Positions 39,308 through 49,487 of a stretch of DNA of 64,000 nucleotides are shown here, one piece after another. This DNA is from Coturnix japonica (lineage: Eukaryota; Chordata; Aves; Galliformes; Phasianidae). Each line of letters opens with the position of its first letter. Within the stretch, counting starts at the first letter, position 1. Both the position numbers and the translations under genes were made by a program. The stretch spans positions 50,652,186 through 50,716,185 of the forward strand of contig NC_029516.1 in the NCBI RefSeq assembly GCF_001577835.2, in the 5' to 3' direction. The notes under the pieces are model-generated. The model was not told the origin of the DNA, searched no databases, and was given only the letters and a program-made list of their open reading frames with translations.

Positions 39308-42300
39308 TTAGTCTTGAATTGGAGGCCTGTGGATTGGAGACAACACAGCTGCCCAAGCCTGTCGGAAGAGCTGCACCAGTTTGCAAATGAACGGCAGGGA
39401 TGTAGGAGAAGCTGCAGAGCAAAACAAAGAGCAAGATAGTTCTACCCTTTGAAACAGACCAAACATATTAAGAAAGGACTAATTCAACTACAGCTAATGG
39501 AAACCTAGGTGTCTTATTTCCTTCTGTTCAGTTCAGTACTTAGGCCCTCACCCTGCTGCCTACACACCCTCGCTGCTCCCTTACCTAGCAAGGTCTTTTC
39601 AGTATTTTCCAACACATTATTTGCAGCACAGCTATGGAGCACCTGCCACCCAGCAGAAGGGGCATCTCCAGGTACGAAAAACATGCAATCCCTCCACAGC
39701 CCAGTAGCCTCTGTGTCACGCAACCAGCCCATTCTTCAGAGGTCAGGCAGTGGAACAAGCTGCCCAGGGAGGTGGTTGAGTCAGCATCCCTGCAGGTGTT
39801 CAAGAAACATGTAGACACTGTACTAGGGGACATGGTTTAGTGGGAAAATACTGGTGGTAGGTAGATGGTTGGATGGATGATCTTGGAGGCCTTTTCCAAC
39901 CTCAATGATTCTATGCCAGCTTCAGCCATCACTTGTAAGGCCTCAGTATAAGAAAATCAGAAGCATGACCATGATGCTGCCCCTGAGCAACTCTGCTTCC
40001 CTGACAGGTCAGCCCTAAATTGCAGTTGCTCTGCCAAGAGACTTTCACCTTGTAGCACCTCAAAGCCACCGAGGCAGAAGCTGCACCCCTTAGGGTACCC
40101 CAGCCTGCCTCTCTCTGTCAGCATTTTGTCTTTTGGAAAGAACTGAGGATGAACTCACTGTTCACAGAAAGCTGGCTTTTGTAGCGCTACATCTTTCTAC
40201 GTGGATTGCAACTGAAAATATTTGAAGCAAGCCCCACTAAGCCACACTATTTTTGTGTCTCCTAAATACCAAACATTTATATAGATCTAATCTATTAAAA
40301 ATCAGCATTTTTCTTCTCTATAGCCACAATTAAATCTTAATTAAAAAAAAATGAGAGATCTTCATACTTTACCTGGGTCTAATCTCACCACAACCAGGTA
40401 TAGCAGAAAAGTAGCCAAGAGCATCTTTTTATAAGGAAGTAAATAGAAATGGCTCGACATGGACCTCAGTGTTCTTCGTAGCAACGTCAGCATGGTCAAG
40501 AGCTTTTGGGACAGAGCACCTAAAACACAGAACAGAAAAGTTGTTGGGGCAAAGTAAAAAATATTAAAACAATCACACAGATACTAAGAAATTAATACTA
40601 ATAAGACCCTGTTCTTAGTTTGATTACATGAGAGGTGTTTTTCATGTTCTGTTTTGGTTGATCATGGCCTTTTTTTTTGTTGTTGATTCTACACAGAGAA
40701 CAGACAAAAAACAAGGTTTTGTAACATAATTTGTTACACTAATTTTGCATATGAATTTATACCACAGTAGTGCCTGCTTCTCTCCTGGGATTTAAAGTGA
40801 TTTACAGTGCTGGAGAAGCAGAGAATTAAATGCCAGATGTGCCTTCTTCTACCTGGGCCTCACCACTAACATAGAAGACAGAGAAGCAGTAAACATGCTT
40901 TATAACTGTCAGTAAACAAATCACTATTTCCTTATGTGCTACCCTGTATGAATTCCTCAAGGCTGGTAAGGTCTAACACTAGTTTTAAAACAGACTTAAT
41001 ACTTTCTACTCTTTTTAAGTAATGCTTGAACACAATTAGTCTGGTAGTTCTGCAGTCTGTTAAAGCCAGATGTGAAGAGTCAATACACAATACACAACTG
41101 TATTTGAACTGAAGCCGTCAAGTCATTTAAGAAAATTCAGAAAAAGCAAGGGCATGACTGGTAAAATAAAACACTGCTTCCTTCCTAAGCTGCTGGTCTC
41201 AACCTGGTTTCAGACATCAACAAATGAGAGAGCTTCAGTGATCACAGGGCTTGTGAACAGCTTTCATTTTTGGAGCCTACTTCTGCTCTCTTAATGTACC
41301 GTTGACAGTTTGCTGTCCATACACAGTTCAGAGCCTTGCGTGGTTGATAAAGCCACGTCATCAATAGCGCTAGGGCACAAGCAGACTTTCTGGGATGGAC
41401 AATCACACATTACAATGAAAAGAGCAGACAGTTCATCAGTTAATGACAGAATGCATGGATGTTGACGACCAATCACAGACTGGATGGAACTATTCTGGCA
41501 ATCTTTAGGATATGTGTACCTCTAAACCTTGAGATTTGAGAGAGGAGTACAAAAAGCAGAGGGAAAGCCTACCCAAAACAGTCTCTGTTGCTTTGTCTTC
41601 CTGCTTATCATGAGCTGAGTGCATTTCTTCCTGTTGAGTCCACTGACATCGCCTTTCACAAATGGTCTCAACAAACGCCAGCTTCTGCTCACTGTCAAGA
41701 ACATCACAGCTGTACACAAGCTCTTCTGCCCCCTCAAATCGGCCAAGTGGAAGCAGCACATGCAGCAGATAGAGCTCCAGCAATGAACCATACTCAGGGA
41801 GGCTCTTGTTGGTTTGGTCCCTCAGCCAGGTACTGCCAACCTCCAGCATCACATGGGGCTCTCTCACTTTGCTGTATAAAAGGATACTGCAACACAAGAA
41901 AGAAACATTAGAAGATAATAACTCCGTGCAATTTGAGACAGCTGGTACTTCCCACAAAGACACGTGCCAAGGTTTACACCTGAGGCACAGAGATTTCCCA
42001 GAGGAACAATTCTCCCTTAGAGTTTTGTACTTTATCCCCTTAAAGTTGGCTGAATAAGTAGAGCCTTGCTTTTTATTTGTTATCTTTCATACTGAGAACA
42101 GGCCTGCCCCGAGCTCCGCTTTCATCCTCATAGCACATGAAGCGAGAATACCAGCAATTATTCAAGCCCGGCCTACTATTGAATCTAATCAATGCCAGCC
42201 CTCTGTGCAAGGCAGCCTGCACTCACCACAGCTCCAGGATTTTTGGAGGCAGATGCTCGGGCCGATGGTAGTACTGCAGGATCCAAGACAGAACTTCTCT

Positions 42301-42840
42301 CCACCGGTTCATCTCAGCCAGCGCCTGAATGCCCACCACACAAAGGGAGCATTTCACTTCTGCACAACTGCTAAAACAAAACACAACTACTTAGAACCAC
42401 GTTATCCACCCCTATGAGCTACACCCCTGCTTATGTGCTTTGTGCCAGCCATTTGCCCTACCTTTCCCTCTCCCCCCGCCCAAACAACGGGAGTTCAGTA
42501 CACCCGGGCAGGTGCACGCACGCAGCCCCAATCTCTAACACTGCTGGCACCCGCACGCTTCCTATCTACACTCAAACCGGAGTTCCCAACGCAAGGAGCG
42601 ACACAACGACGCACGGAGCCCGCTCGGCTCGCACCTGTCAGAGCCGGGCGCGGGGCCCAGGCTGCCGCAGCCCGCCTCGCAGCGCTCCAAGGCGGAGGCG
42701 AAGTCCCGCTGCAACACCAGCAGCTCCGCCGCCTCCTCCAGCAGCGAGGCCGCCTGCACCGAAGCCGGAGACCAGGCCGGCGGCCCGTCACCTATGGCGG
42801 CTGCTGGAGGGCTCTCGCCGCCCGGCTGCGGCGCCTCCAT
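39308..42840 (-). CDS. PEX26: PEX26, peroxisomal anchor for PEX1/PEX6
   Basis: Five coding exons (minus strand): 42840-42635, 42370-42227, 41886-41573, 40519-40373, 39411-39308. They sum to 915 bases, 304 residues plus stop (human 305), with all phases consistent. PEX26 is a tail-anchored membrane protein that docks the PEX1/PEX6 AAA ATPase, which recycles PEX5 from the peroxisome. The N-terminal cytosolic domain shows the conserved [15 protein letters not shown] segment, [15 protein letters not shown], and LPEYG...LLPLG. The single membrane segment is about residues 254-266 ([13 protein letters not shown]), preceded by YKK and followed by RLDP, as in the family. The tail ends IHRPPIQD and lacks the basic cluster of the human end. 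The ATG lies in a CpG island at the usual place. Donors are GTGCGA, GTGAGT, GTAGGC and GTAAAG. A CR1 piece lies in intron 4. Confidence 0.97.
39728..39915 (+). repeat. CR1 LINE 3' fragment in PEX26 intron 4
   Basis: GGAACAAGCTGCCCAGGGAG, GGACATGGTTTAGTGGGAAA, then GATCTTGGAGGCCTTTTCCA and AATGATTCTATG. Forward, opposite to PEX26. Confidence 0.92.
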
Positions 42841-43080
42841 CGCTTCCCGGGTCCTCCCTCTCCAGCCGGGAAGCCGAGCCGTACGAGATCCCCGACGCCA
42901 CCGCCTCACTGCAGCGGAAGGGCCGCCCCCGGCCGACACGTCCTCCGACCCGCCGCCCGTCGGGAAACGTAGTCCGGCCTCGAGCTGCCCGCGGAAGAGT
43001 CGGTTAAAAACGGGTTCTCCCCGGGATCCGACGAGACTCGATTAAACGCTGTGGTGCCAGGACGGGTTGCAAGGGGTTGG
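42560..43080 (-). promoter_or_regulatory. PEX26: CpG island and promoter of PEX26
   Basis: Dense CpG from about 42.56 to 43.08 kb over the first PEX26 exon and upstream. On the minus strand 42973-42961 reads ACTACGTTTCCCG, close to the ZNF143/THAP11 element (ACTACANNTCCC), about 120 bases upstream of the ATG. No TATA box is seen, as expected for a housekeeping gene. Confidence 0.75.
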
Positions 43081-43347
43081 GAGTGGAGCCGACGGGCTAA
43101 GGGCAGGATTCGTGTTTGCTTCCTCGGAGATTGCAGTCTGTTTTGTAAAGCCGGCTTTGCGTTGCAGTATAGGCTGCTTTCTGATGAAATCCGGGTACGG
43201 AGCTATGTGAGAATCATGAGAACTGTTGGCCCAGCAGCACCATGGAGATCCGTGCCGCACAGCAGTGCCACAGAATTTTGTACCTGCGTGAGACACAGTT
43301 TTGCTCAAGGTGTTGAGATGTCTCTGTTTTTGCCTCAGTAACACGCG

Positions 43348-43580
43348 TTCATGGAGTCACAGAATCACTAAGGTTGGAAAAGACCACGAAGATCATCCAG
43401 TCTGACCACCAGCCCATTCCCACCGACCACGTCCCTCTGTGCCACATCCACACGGTTCTGGAACACCCCGTGGGATGGTGATTCCACCACCGCCCTGACC
43501 AGCCTGTGCCAACGCAGAACCACCCCTGAGAACAAATATTTCCTAGTACCCAGCCAGAACCTCCCCCAGCGCAGCTGAAT
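43348..43580 (-). repeat. CR1 LINE 3' fragment
   Basis: Reverse-oriented: GGAGTCACAGAATCACTAAG, TTGGAAAAGACCACGAAGAT and the ORF2 C-terminal region, with the (T)GTGCCACATCCACACGGTTC segment of the CR1-C/B type. It may extend to about 43660. Confidence 0.9.
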
Positions 43581-44402
43581 GGCAATAGGACAAGAGGGAA
43601 CAGCCCGGCCACAGCCATTGCATTGCCTTTCCCCTCGGGACCACCAGGTGTCACCAACCACAAGCACGTCGACCTGCCCACATCAGTTTTTAAGCGCAGG
43701 AAGTGGTTACTGTGAAGTGAGCCAGTACAGCTGTAGTCCATTGGTTTTCCTTGCCAGCGGGAGGAGGGCTTTGGGGTGGCAAGGAGCCGAGTGTTCTTTG
43801 CTCACGGCTGATGCAATTTGCTAGGGGGGTGGATACACACCTTTCTCTCCTCAAAGTATGTTCTCCTGAGATCTCTTCAGCCAGAGAGCCTGCTGCTTCA
43901 GGCGGCTTAAGCTATGAAATGGAGTTGGGTAATAGGAACAGCATCACTGCTGGTTCTGCACAGCAGTGATATAAAATGTGTCACATTCTTCTTTAGCTGG
44001 TATTTGGAAACAGTAGGGTGTCCTAATTGCAAAATAACTATTGCACTCTGAAAGCCCTCTTCATAAAATGAATCTCTACAGGAGAGGCATGATTTATTAC
44101 ACTACTTTTTGCAATGCTGGTCCGCTAGTAATTAAAAAAATCACGTATACTGATGCTGGCTCCCTGGGTGCTGCTTGCAGGGACAAGCACCCACTGCAGC
44201 ACCTTTGGCAGAGCATGTCTGTCTGTGCACTGTGCTGCAGGCTGTGGAAGGGGCCCCACGCATGTTAAGCCAGCAGCACAGCACAGAGACAGCTCAGAAT
44301 GCAGGGCCCAGCAGCTAAGCAAAGGCAGAGATAAAAGCTTTATGGATTTCTGTTACCGTTGCTTGGCTCTTGCAATTGGGAAAACAACATTCCTTTTTGG
44401 GA
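43581..44402. other. No gene seen
   Basis: Between the CR1 piece and the ZNF143-type site. No supported exon. Confidence 0.45.
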
Positions 44403-44421
44403 ACTACAAGTCCCAAAGTGC
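44403..44421 (+). promoter_or_regulatory. ZNF143-type (SBS) promoter element
   Basis: ACTACAAGTCCCAAAGTGC fits the long ZNF143 consensus ACTACAANTCCCAGNRTGC with one or two mismatches, and CACTGTGGGA follows. An ATTGG (CCAAT box on minus) lies about 25 bases upstream. Such long sites occur mainly in promoters, so an unrecognised transcript may start here. Confidence 0.6.
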
Positions 44422-44475
44422 ACTGTGGGAAGACTCTGGCTTGTACCAGCCAGTGCCCAGCACAAATTCCCAAAT

Positions 44476-44566
44476 ATGGATAAGGAATCAATTTTGAAAA
44501 AGCCTCGCACTGACCGAATGATCCTCACTGGGATTCTGAAAAGGAGCGAGACGGCATGAAAAAGAG
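44476..44566 (+). other. Possible first exon with short ORF
   Basis: Starting 55 bases past the ZNF143-type site, an ATG opens a 27-codon frame (MDKESILKKP...LKRSETA) that stops at 44559. A donor (AAAGAG then GTGAGT at 44567) follows at once. A second ATG at 44556 (ATGAAAAAGAG) would run across the donor into a next exon. I do not recognise either peptide. This could be a non-coding or 5' UTR exon of a plus-strand gene. Confidence 0.3.
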
Positions 44567-46867
44567 GTGAGTCTGCATTACACAAAGATTCGGTTCAGAA
44601 ACAGCTCTTGGGGAGAGCAGCCAAGAATATTCTGTTCTTTAGAAGGAGGGTGCAGCGCTGCCTGGGTGACAGCGGAGCCGGCTGTTGTGGCGATGGAAGG
44701 GACTTTGGAAAGGGAATTGTTGTTTCAGGTGGGAAAACAGCAGCAGGGGCAGCTGTGCTGTGGGGTGAGTCAGATCCCGCTTCCTTGCAGATGATCTTTA
44801 TTAATAAAGGACTATGGAAAGGACACGTGAGCTGCAACAACAGTGCATTTCTTTGGAGGCAGAGAAGGGCAGGGGAGAGATGGGAGATGCACTGAGCAGC
44901 ACAGCTGTGTGAGTTGTGGGGCTGTTGGCTAAGAAACTAAGAAACTAGAGCAGCCTTGTAATAATAATAATTATTATTATGGGTCAACTTAATGTCTCTG
45001 TAAGGTATGATATGTTTTTGTACTTCACCACTCTTCCTAGAGGGGACAGTGTGGTGCCTTGAAGACCAAACTCTGGCAGGTCCCTGGCCTGCAAATGACA
45101 GTAACTCAGTTATAGAACTTCAGGCCAGGAACAATTACCTGTGTTACTGGCAATTGGTTAACAAGCTAAATGAAACTGTTCTGCCATAGAACCATCCCGG
45201 GAGAGACGAGGAATGCTGAATCCCCAGCCCAGGCCTGTGACCTCTCACAGCTGGTTGTAAAAGCAGGAGCTGTGCCAGGCCATGGAGATGCATGTGGCAG
45301 TTTAGAATGGAGTTTAGAACATGGAGCTCAATGCCTAATGAGAACTGTGCTGTTTTTCCAGCCTTCGCTAGGTGCAAATGGAGTAAACTCTTTTTAAGGC
45401 TGTAAGAGTCACTCTTGTACCTAGACTCGCCTATACAGCTGTGCGATATCACTACAAAAATACTAGAGGAAGTTAATGTGTTTGGCTGCATCTTGCTTCC
45501 TGGATAACAATCTCTGGTAACCAGAAAAGATAAATTCAAGCAAATCTGCTGTCAGTGACAGGTAAGAGAGGAAGGACTTCACTGTGGATTTTACTCTGTG
45601 GGTGGGGTGCTCAGGCCTGGCTCTGTACCTCTGCTCCAAAATCCAGGGTTTTTGGTTGTGGTCACCCTGATTTTATAGATGAAAAGAAAGGGGATGAGGT
45701 ACAGAAGAGCCTTGTTTGTATTTCACCAGCTGTTAATGTACATGTTGCTCTCTTCTCCTCCCCCAAAGCAGTTCAAGGAGAGTTTAGAGTTACAGGCACC
45801 TGTAACAAGGCCTCCTGGGGTAAATCGCCTCAAGTATTAATCCAGATCTGACCAGCATGCGGTCACAGGGCCAGGGGCACTTGCTGGCAGTCACTCCTTT
45901 CTGTGGTCTCTTCTGTGTCAGTAGGCTGTTAATATGGGATTAGCAGCATTAGGGAGACCAGGAGCTAGAAACAATGAGGCCTTCTGACTTGATTTGAAGA
46001 AACACCTTTACACCCATATAAAAACAAAGAGCAGAGTCACACATTATATAAAGGCATCGTAAACAGAGCTGAAGAAAGGACAGTCTCTAGGAAAACTGTG
46101 TTGTTTTGCAGAATGTTGTAGCTATTTATAAAGCAATGAGGTCCCAGCATGCAGCACTGTCCCTCGCAGCACGTGTTTTTGTTTGGGTTTGGCTAGGCCA
46201 TTACACACCAGAACCCGTAATTCACTTGTAATTTCCATGAGCAGCACATCCTTATTAAACACAAAAGTAGCTGGCTGCAGTTCCTTTCAGTTCACCTGGG
46301 CTCAGGGCTCCCTCTGGCTCCTGGCAGGCTGTCACTAGAGCCTTTGGATGTGTGAAGATGAGCACTGTCTTGTTGAGCACCAAACTGCCAGCCAAGCATG
46401 ACCTTCTGCTTTCTTATTTTACTTAGTATGGGACAGAATCAAACCTGTTGTTTGAAACCTAGAACTAGTAAGTGGCTCCTCACCTGCTTTTGAGATCACC
46501 TGCTGATGCTCCTAGTTACTGGTTTTTAAAACACTGACCTCTTATACTGGCCTTATGAAAACCCATATAAATAACAGGCAAAGATGGAGGAAGACAGGAG
46601 AGAAAACTACGGAGGTAATCATAGTCACAGTCCAACTGGGGGATATCACATGACATTAAAGGATGAGCAAATTCCTGTTTTAACCTTCATCACAGACACA
46701 AACACTGTGTCAAGTGCAAACACTGGAAACTAGAAAACTGGAAACACAGACTTGTTTTCATAACTTGTAGTAACTTGTGTTTTTCTCATATAATGGCAGA
46801 GGATTTCAGAAGCAAAGGTCAGTATTTTAAATTAGTGATGCCTTTTTCTTTGTTCATATCACACAAA
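44567..46867. other. No gene seen
   Basis: No supported exon or named repeat; ordinary sequence with a small ATAATAATAATTATTATTAT palindrome near 44958-44979. Confidence 0.45.
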
Positions 46868-46975
46868 ATGCCAGACGTGGCAGAACAGCAAAGTATAACA
46901 GCTGTTACTTTTTCTTTAGCTGTTACCATTATAATAGTAATAATTGGTGCTGGGTGGGGCATTTCATCACGGTAA
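46868..46975 (+). other. Candidate small membrane-protein ORF or exon
   Basis: ATG with A at -3 opens a 35-codon frame. A short polar N-terminus (MPDVAEQQS) is followed by a hydrophobic segment of about 20 residues (codons 11-31, including VTIIIVIIGAGW) and SSR, then stop. A consensus donor (G then GTAAGG) overlaps the last codon at 46971/46972, so this may be a coding exon that continues elsewhere. I recognise no family. AT-rich chance frames can look hydrophobic, so confidence is low. Confidence 0.25.
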
Positions 46976-47651
46976 GGTGAGCCATTCATTTAAAAGCCTC
47001 AGGCTTCTTTTCTGCAACCAGTTATTACCTGTGAGAAAATACTGAAGGCTGTCACCAGCGTGGGTCAGTTAAATCCTGTTTGCCTGTTTATCACTATAAA
47101 CAGACCTTGCATGTTCAGCCTTCTGAAGTGGAAATTGCAGAAAATGTCAGACATTAGCAAACTCTTTTACACTTCAGCATGCTGGACCTGGTTCTTATTT
47201 GGCCAAAACTTGCGATGCTCACACAGGTTGTAATTAGATGTTATTTTAGGAAAGCCAGCATTGCTGTGGGTTGCTCAGTAGCAGCATCTTCAGTTCTCAA
47301 GACCATCAGCTGAGAAGGGGCTGCTCACTGATGCAGCCCATGTCTTGTGTTTCAGGGCAAATGTGCAGCTGCATTTCCCTCCAGCACCTGGGCTGTGGCA
47401 GGGAGTCGGTCAGGGCTTCGCTGCTTAACGGTTTGCTCACAAACTTCATATATTAATTAAGAAGCTGTTACTTTTTGTTGTTAAATTGTCTCTAAGCTTT
47501 TTTACGTAAGCAATGAAAAAGCAACATCTCTTTTTATGGTAGGATTTTTCGCCTCCTTTTGAAGATCTGTGTGCTATTTTAGAGCATTACTGGGTTGAGA
47601 GGTATGGTCATAGTTTGTGTAAAGCTAATGCCTAGAGCATTATATTGCCTC

Positions 47652-47738
47652 CTATTTCTGCTGCAAATTAACGTTCTCTTTCTCTCTGTCCATTTCTTGC
47701 TGGACCTTCTTGTCTTTCTCAGCCGCGTCATAGCAGTA
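47652..47738 (-). other. Possible terminal coding exon, charged peptide
   Basis: On the minus strand an acceptor (CTCCATCCAG) precedes a 28-codon frame to TAG. It reads YCYDAAEKDKKVQQEM, then DREKENVNLQQK. The highly charged coiled-coil-like composition and CpG-containing codons look coding, and another frame over the same bases is rich in Arg and Lys. No upstream partner exon was found and the family is unknown. Confidence 0.22.
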
Positions 47739-49182
47739 CTGGATGGAGACAAACGTAGGATTAGGTGTCTAATTAGTTTATGTTGCCTTAAACATGCTTG
47801 TTTACTTCTTGGCACTGAGGGAAGGGCAGCCCCGAACCTGACCGCTGTCTCTCCTTTAAAAGCAGCCTGGGCAGACAGCAAAGAAAGGCCAGAATTTTCA
47901 ACTACTTTTTTTGTTCTGCATGCATGCAGAGAAAGTTGAAAACAGTCTGTATTACTAAATATGAAATAATTTCTCATTTAGGGTTAGATCCAAAATATTC
48001 ATTTCCAAACAGTGACTCGCTGTAGACAGTCTGAAAGAACTTGTTTGAATTGTTATGGAAAAGCTAATAAGCTGCAATTAATATGTTTTGGAACTCTTCC
48101 ATAGATCAGAACTGTTGCATTTTAAGTATTTTTGGTTTAGCCAAAGTGAACTTTAAGCTATAACTTTCCTGCTGCTCATTGCAGTCGTCCTTTGGCAGAT
48201 CTAGCTGGGGAATTCAGCATGATGTTCCCACCACAAATGATTTTCACCTCAGACCAGTGCTGGCTCATCTGTGGAGAGCAATAACACAACAGTTTGTTAG
48301 TTCTTGTCAACTAATTCACTGCAAAACCAGTGGCTGCTATTAAGCTCCTGCTGAGAAGAGTTTGGACCAGGCTGGCTTTTGGACTCTGCACTGAGATGCT
48401 CGCAAGATCTTTTCCATCATCTCCAGTGTGAGAGCAGCATGGCTGTGGAGACAAGAGCTTTGGAAAACAGCAAGATTTCTCCATGGAGGACAAGTTGTGA
48501 GCACGGGGAAGGCCAGGGCAGTGCCCTCTGTGCAGGGTGCAGTCACATCTATGGGATTCAAAGAGGGTTGGAAACATTGAGCGCTGATAACAGCCTTCAT
48601 CAACAACATGAGACAAGGCATGGTGATGTATTAGGTTCAGGGTCCATGCCAGGAGCAGCTGGAGATAGGACTGCAGCACAGGTCCAAGGTCTACTCAGAA
48701 GATAGAGTCTGGGCCACAGACGTGCACAGTTACAACACAGTGTACATTATTAGGCCAGATGTGGGTGCCCAGGATGGAGCTTAAATGGAACTCCTATCTC
48801 TGGATTGCAGAGAGGAAGGGGCAGGGTAAGAGCCCTAGGTGAGGCTGGTCAGGGCACTGAAGGTATGTTAGTGCCCATGGGGATGGAAAAAATAACCTCC
48901 TAAGCTGTTCTCAGCATTTCCAGAATGGTTGAACAACCATATGAATGCAGGCATTTTAAACCAACTTTATTGATTTGTGAACTTGTACAAGTGTCTTGAT
49001 TTAGCTAAACATTAAAAGTGTCCTGAGTAGGCTCACATCAAGCATTTGAATTATTTCAAGTCATTTGAGATGTAGAGTTAATTGACTAGAAATTTAATCC
49101 TATAAAGTTTCTCTGAACATCTTCTCAATTAACATAATTGTCTTTACTGCCTTGGAGAAAGTGTATGAATTTTGTTGTTTAT
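47739..49182. other. No gene seen
   Basis: Ordinary sequence without supported features. Confidence 0.5.
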
Positions 49183-49487
49183 CATATAATTGTTAAGGTT
49201 GGAAAAGACTTCTAAGATCGTCCAGTCCAACAACCAACACCTCCCCACTATGCCCACTAACCCATGTCCCTCTGTGCCACATTCACATGGTTCTTGAATA
49301 CCTTCAGGAACAGCAACTCCACTACCTCCCTGGGCAGCCTGTGCCAATGCAGCACCGCTCCTTCTGAGAAGTTTTTCCTGACGCTCAGCCTGACGATCCC
49401 CTAACAGAATTTAAGGCCATTGCCTCTCGTTGCATTGCTGTTACCTGGGAGAAGAGGCCAACTTCTTTCAGGTAGTTATAGAGAGCG
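49183..49487 (-). repeat. CR1 LINE 3' fragment
   Basis: Reverse-oriented: TGTTAAGGTTGGAAAAGACT, CCAGTCCAACAACCAACACC, CCCATGTCCCTCTGTGCCAC and CTCCCTGGGCAGCCTGTGCC, ending at GAGAAGAGGCCAACTTCTTT. Reads as CR1 ORF2 C-terminal region. Confidence 0.95.

Noticed and set aside
42414-43007. Long plus-strand frames (197 and 179 codons) over the PEX26 first exon
   Set aside because: They lie antisense to a firmly identified coding exon in a GC-rich CpG island, where stop codons are rare. Composition is Pro/Ala/Arg-rich with no family resemblance.
44958-44979. ATAATAATAATTATTATTAT palindrome
   Set aside because: A simple-repeat junction, with no sign of function.
47579-47977. 132-codon minus-strand frame
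   Set aside because: Composition is mixed and unlike a protein over most of its length. Only a short stretch in another frame (47652-47738) looks coding, and it is listed separately.
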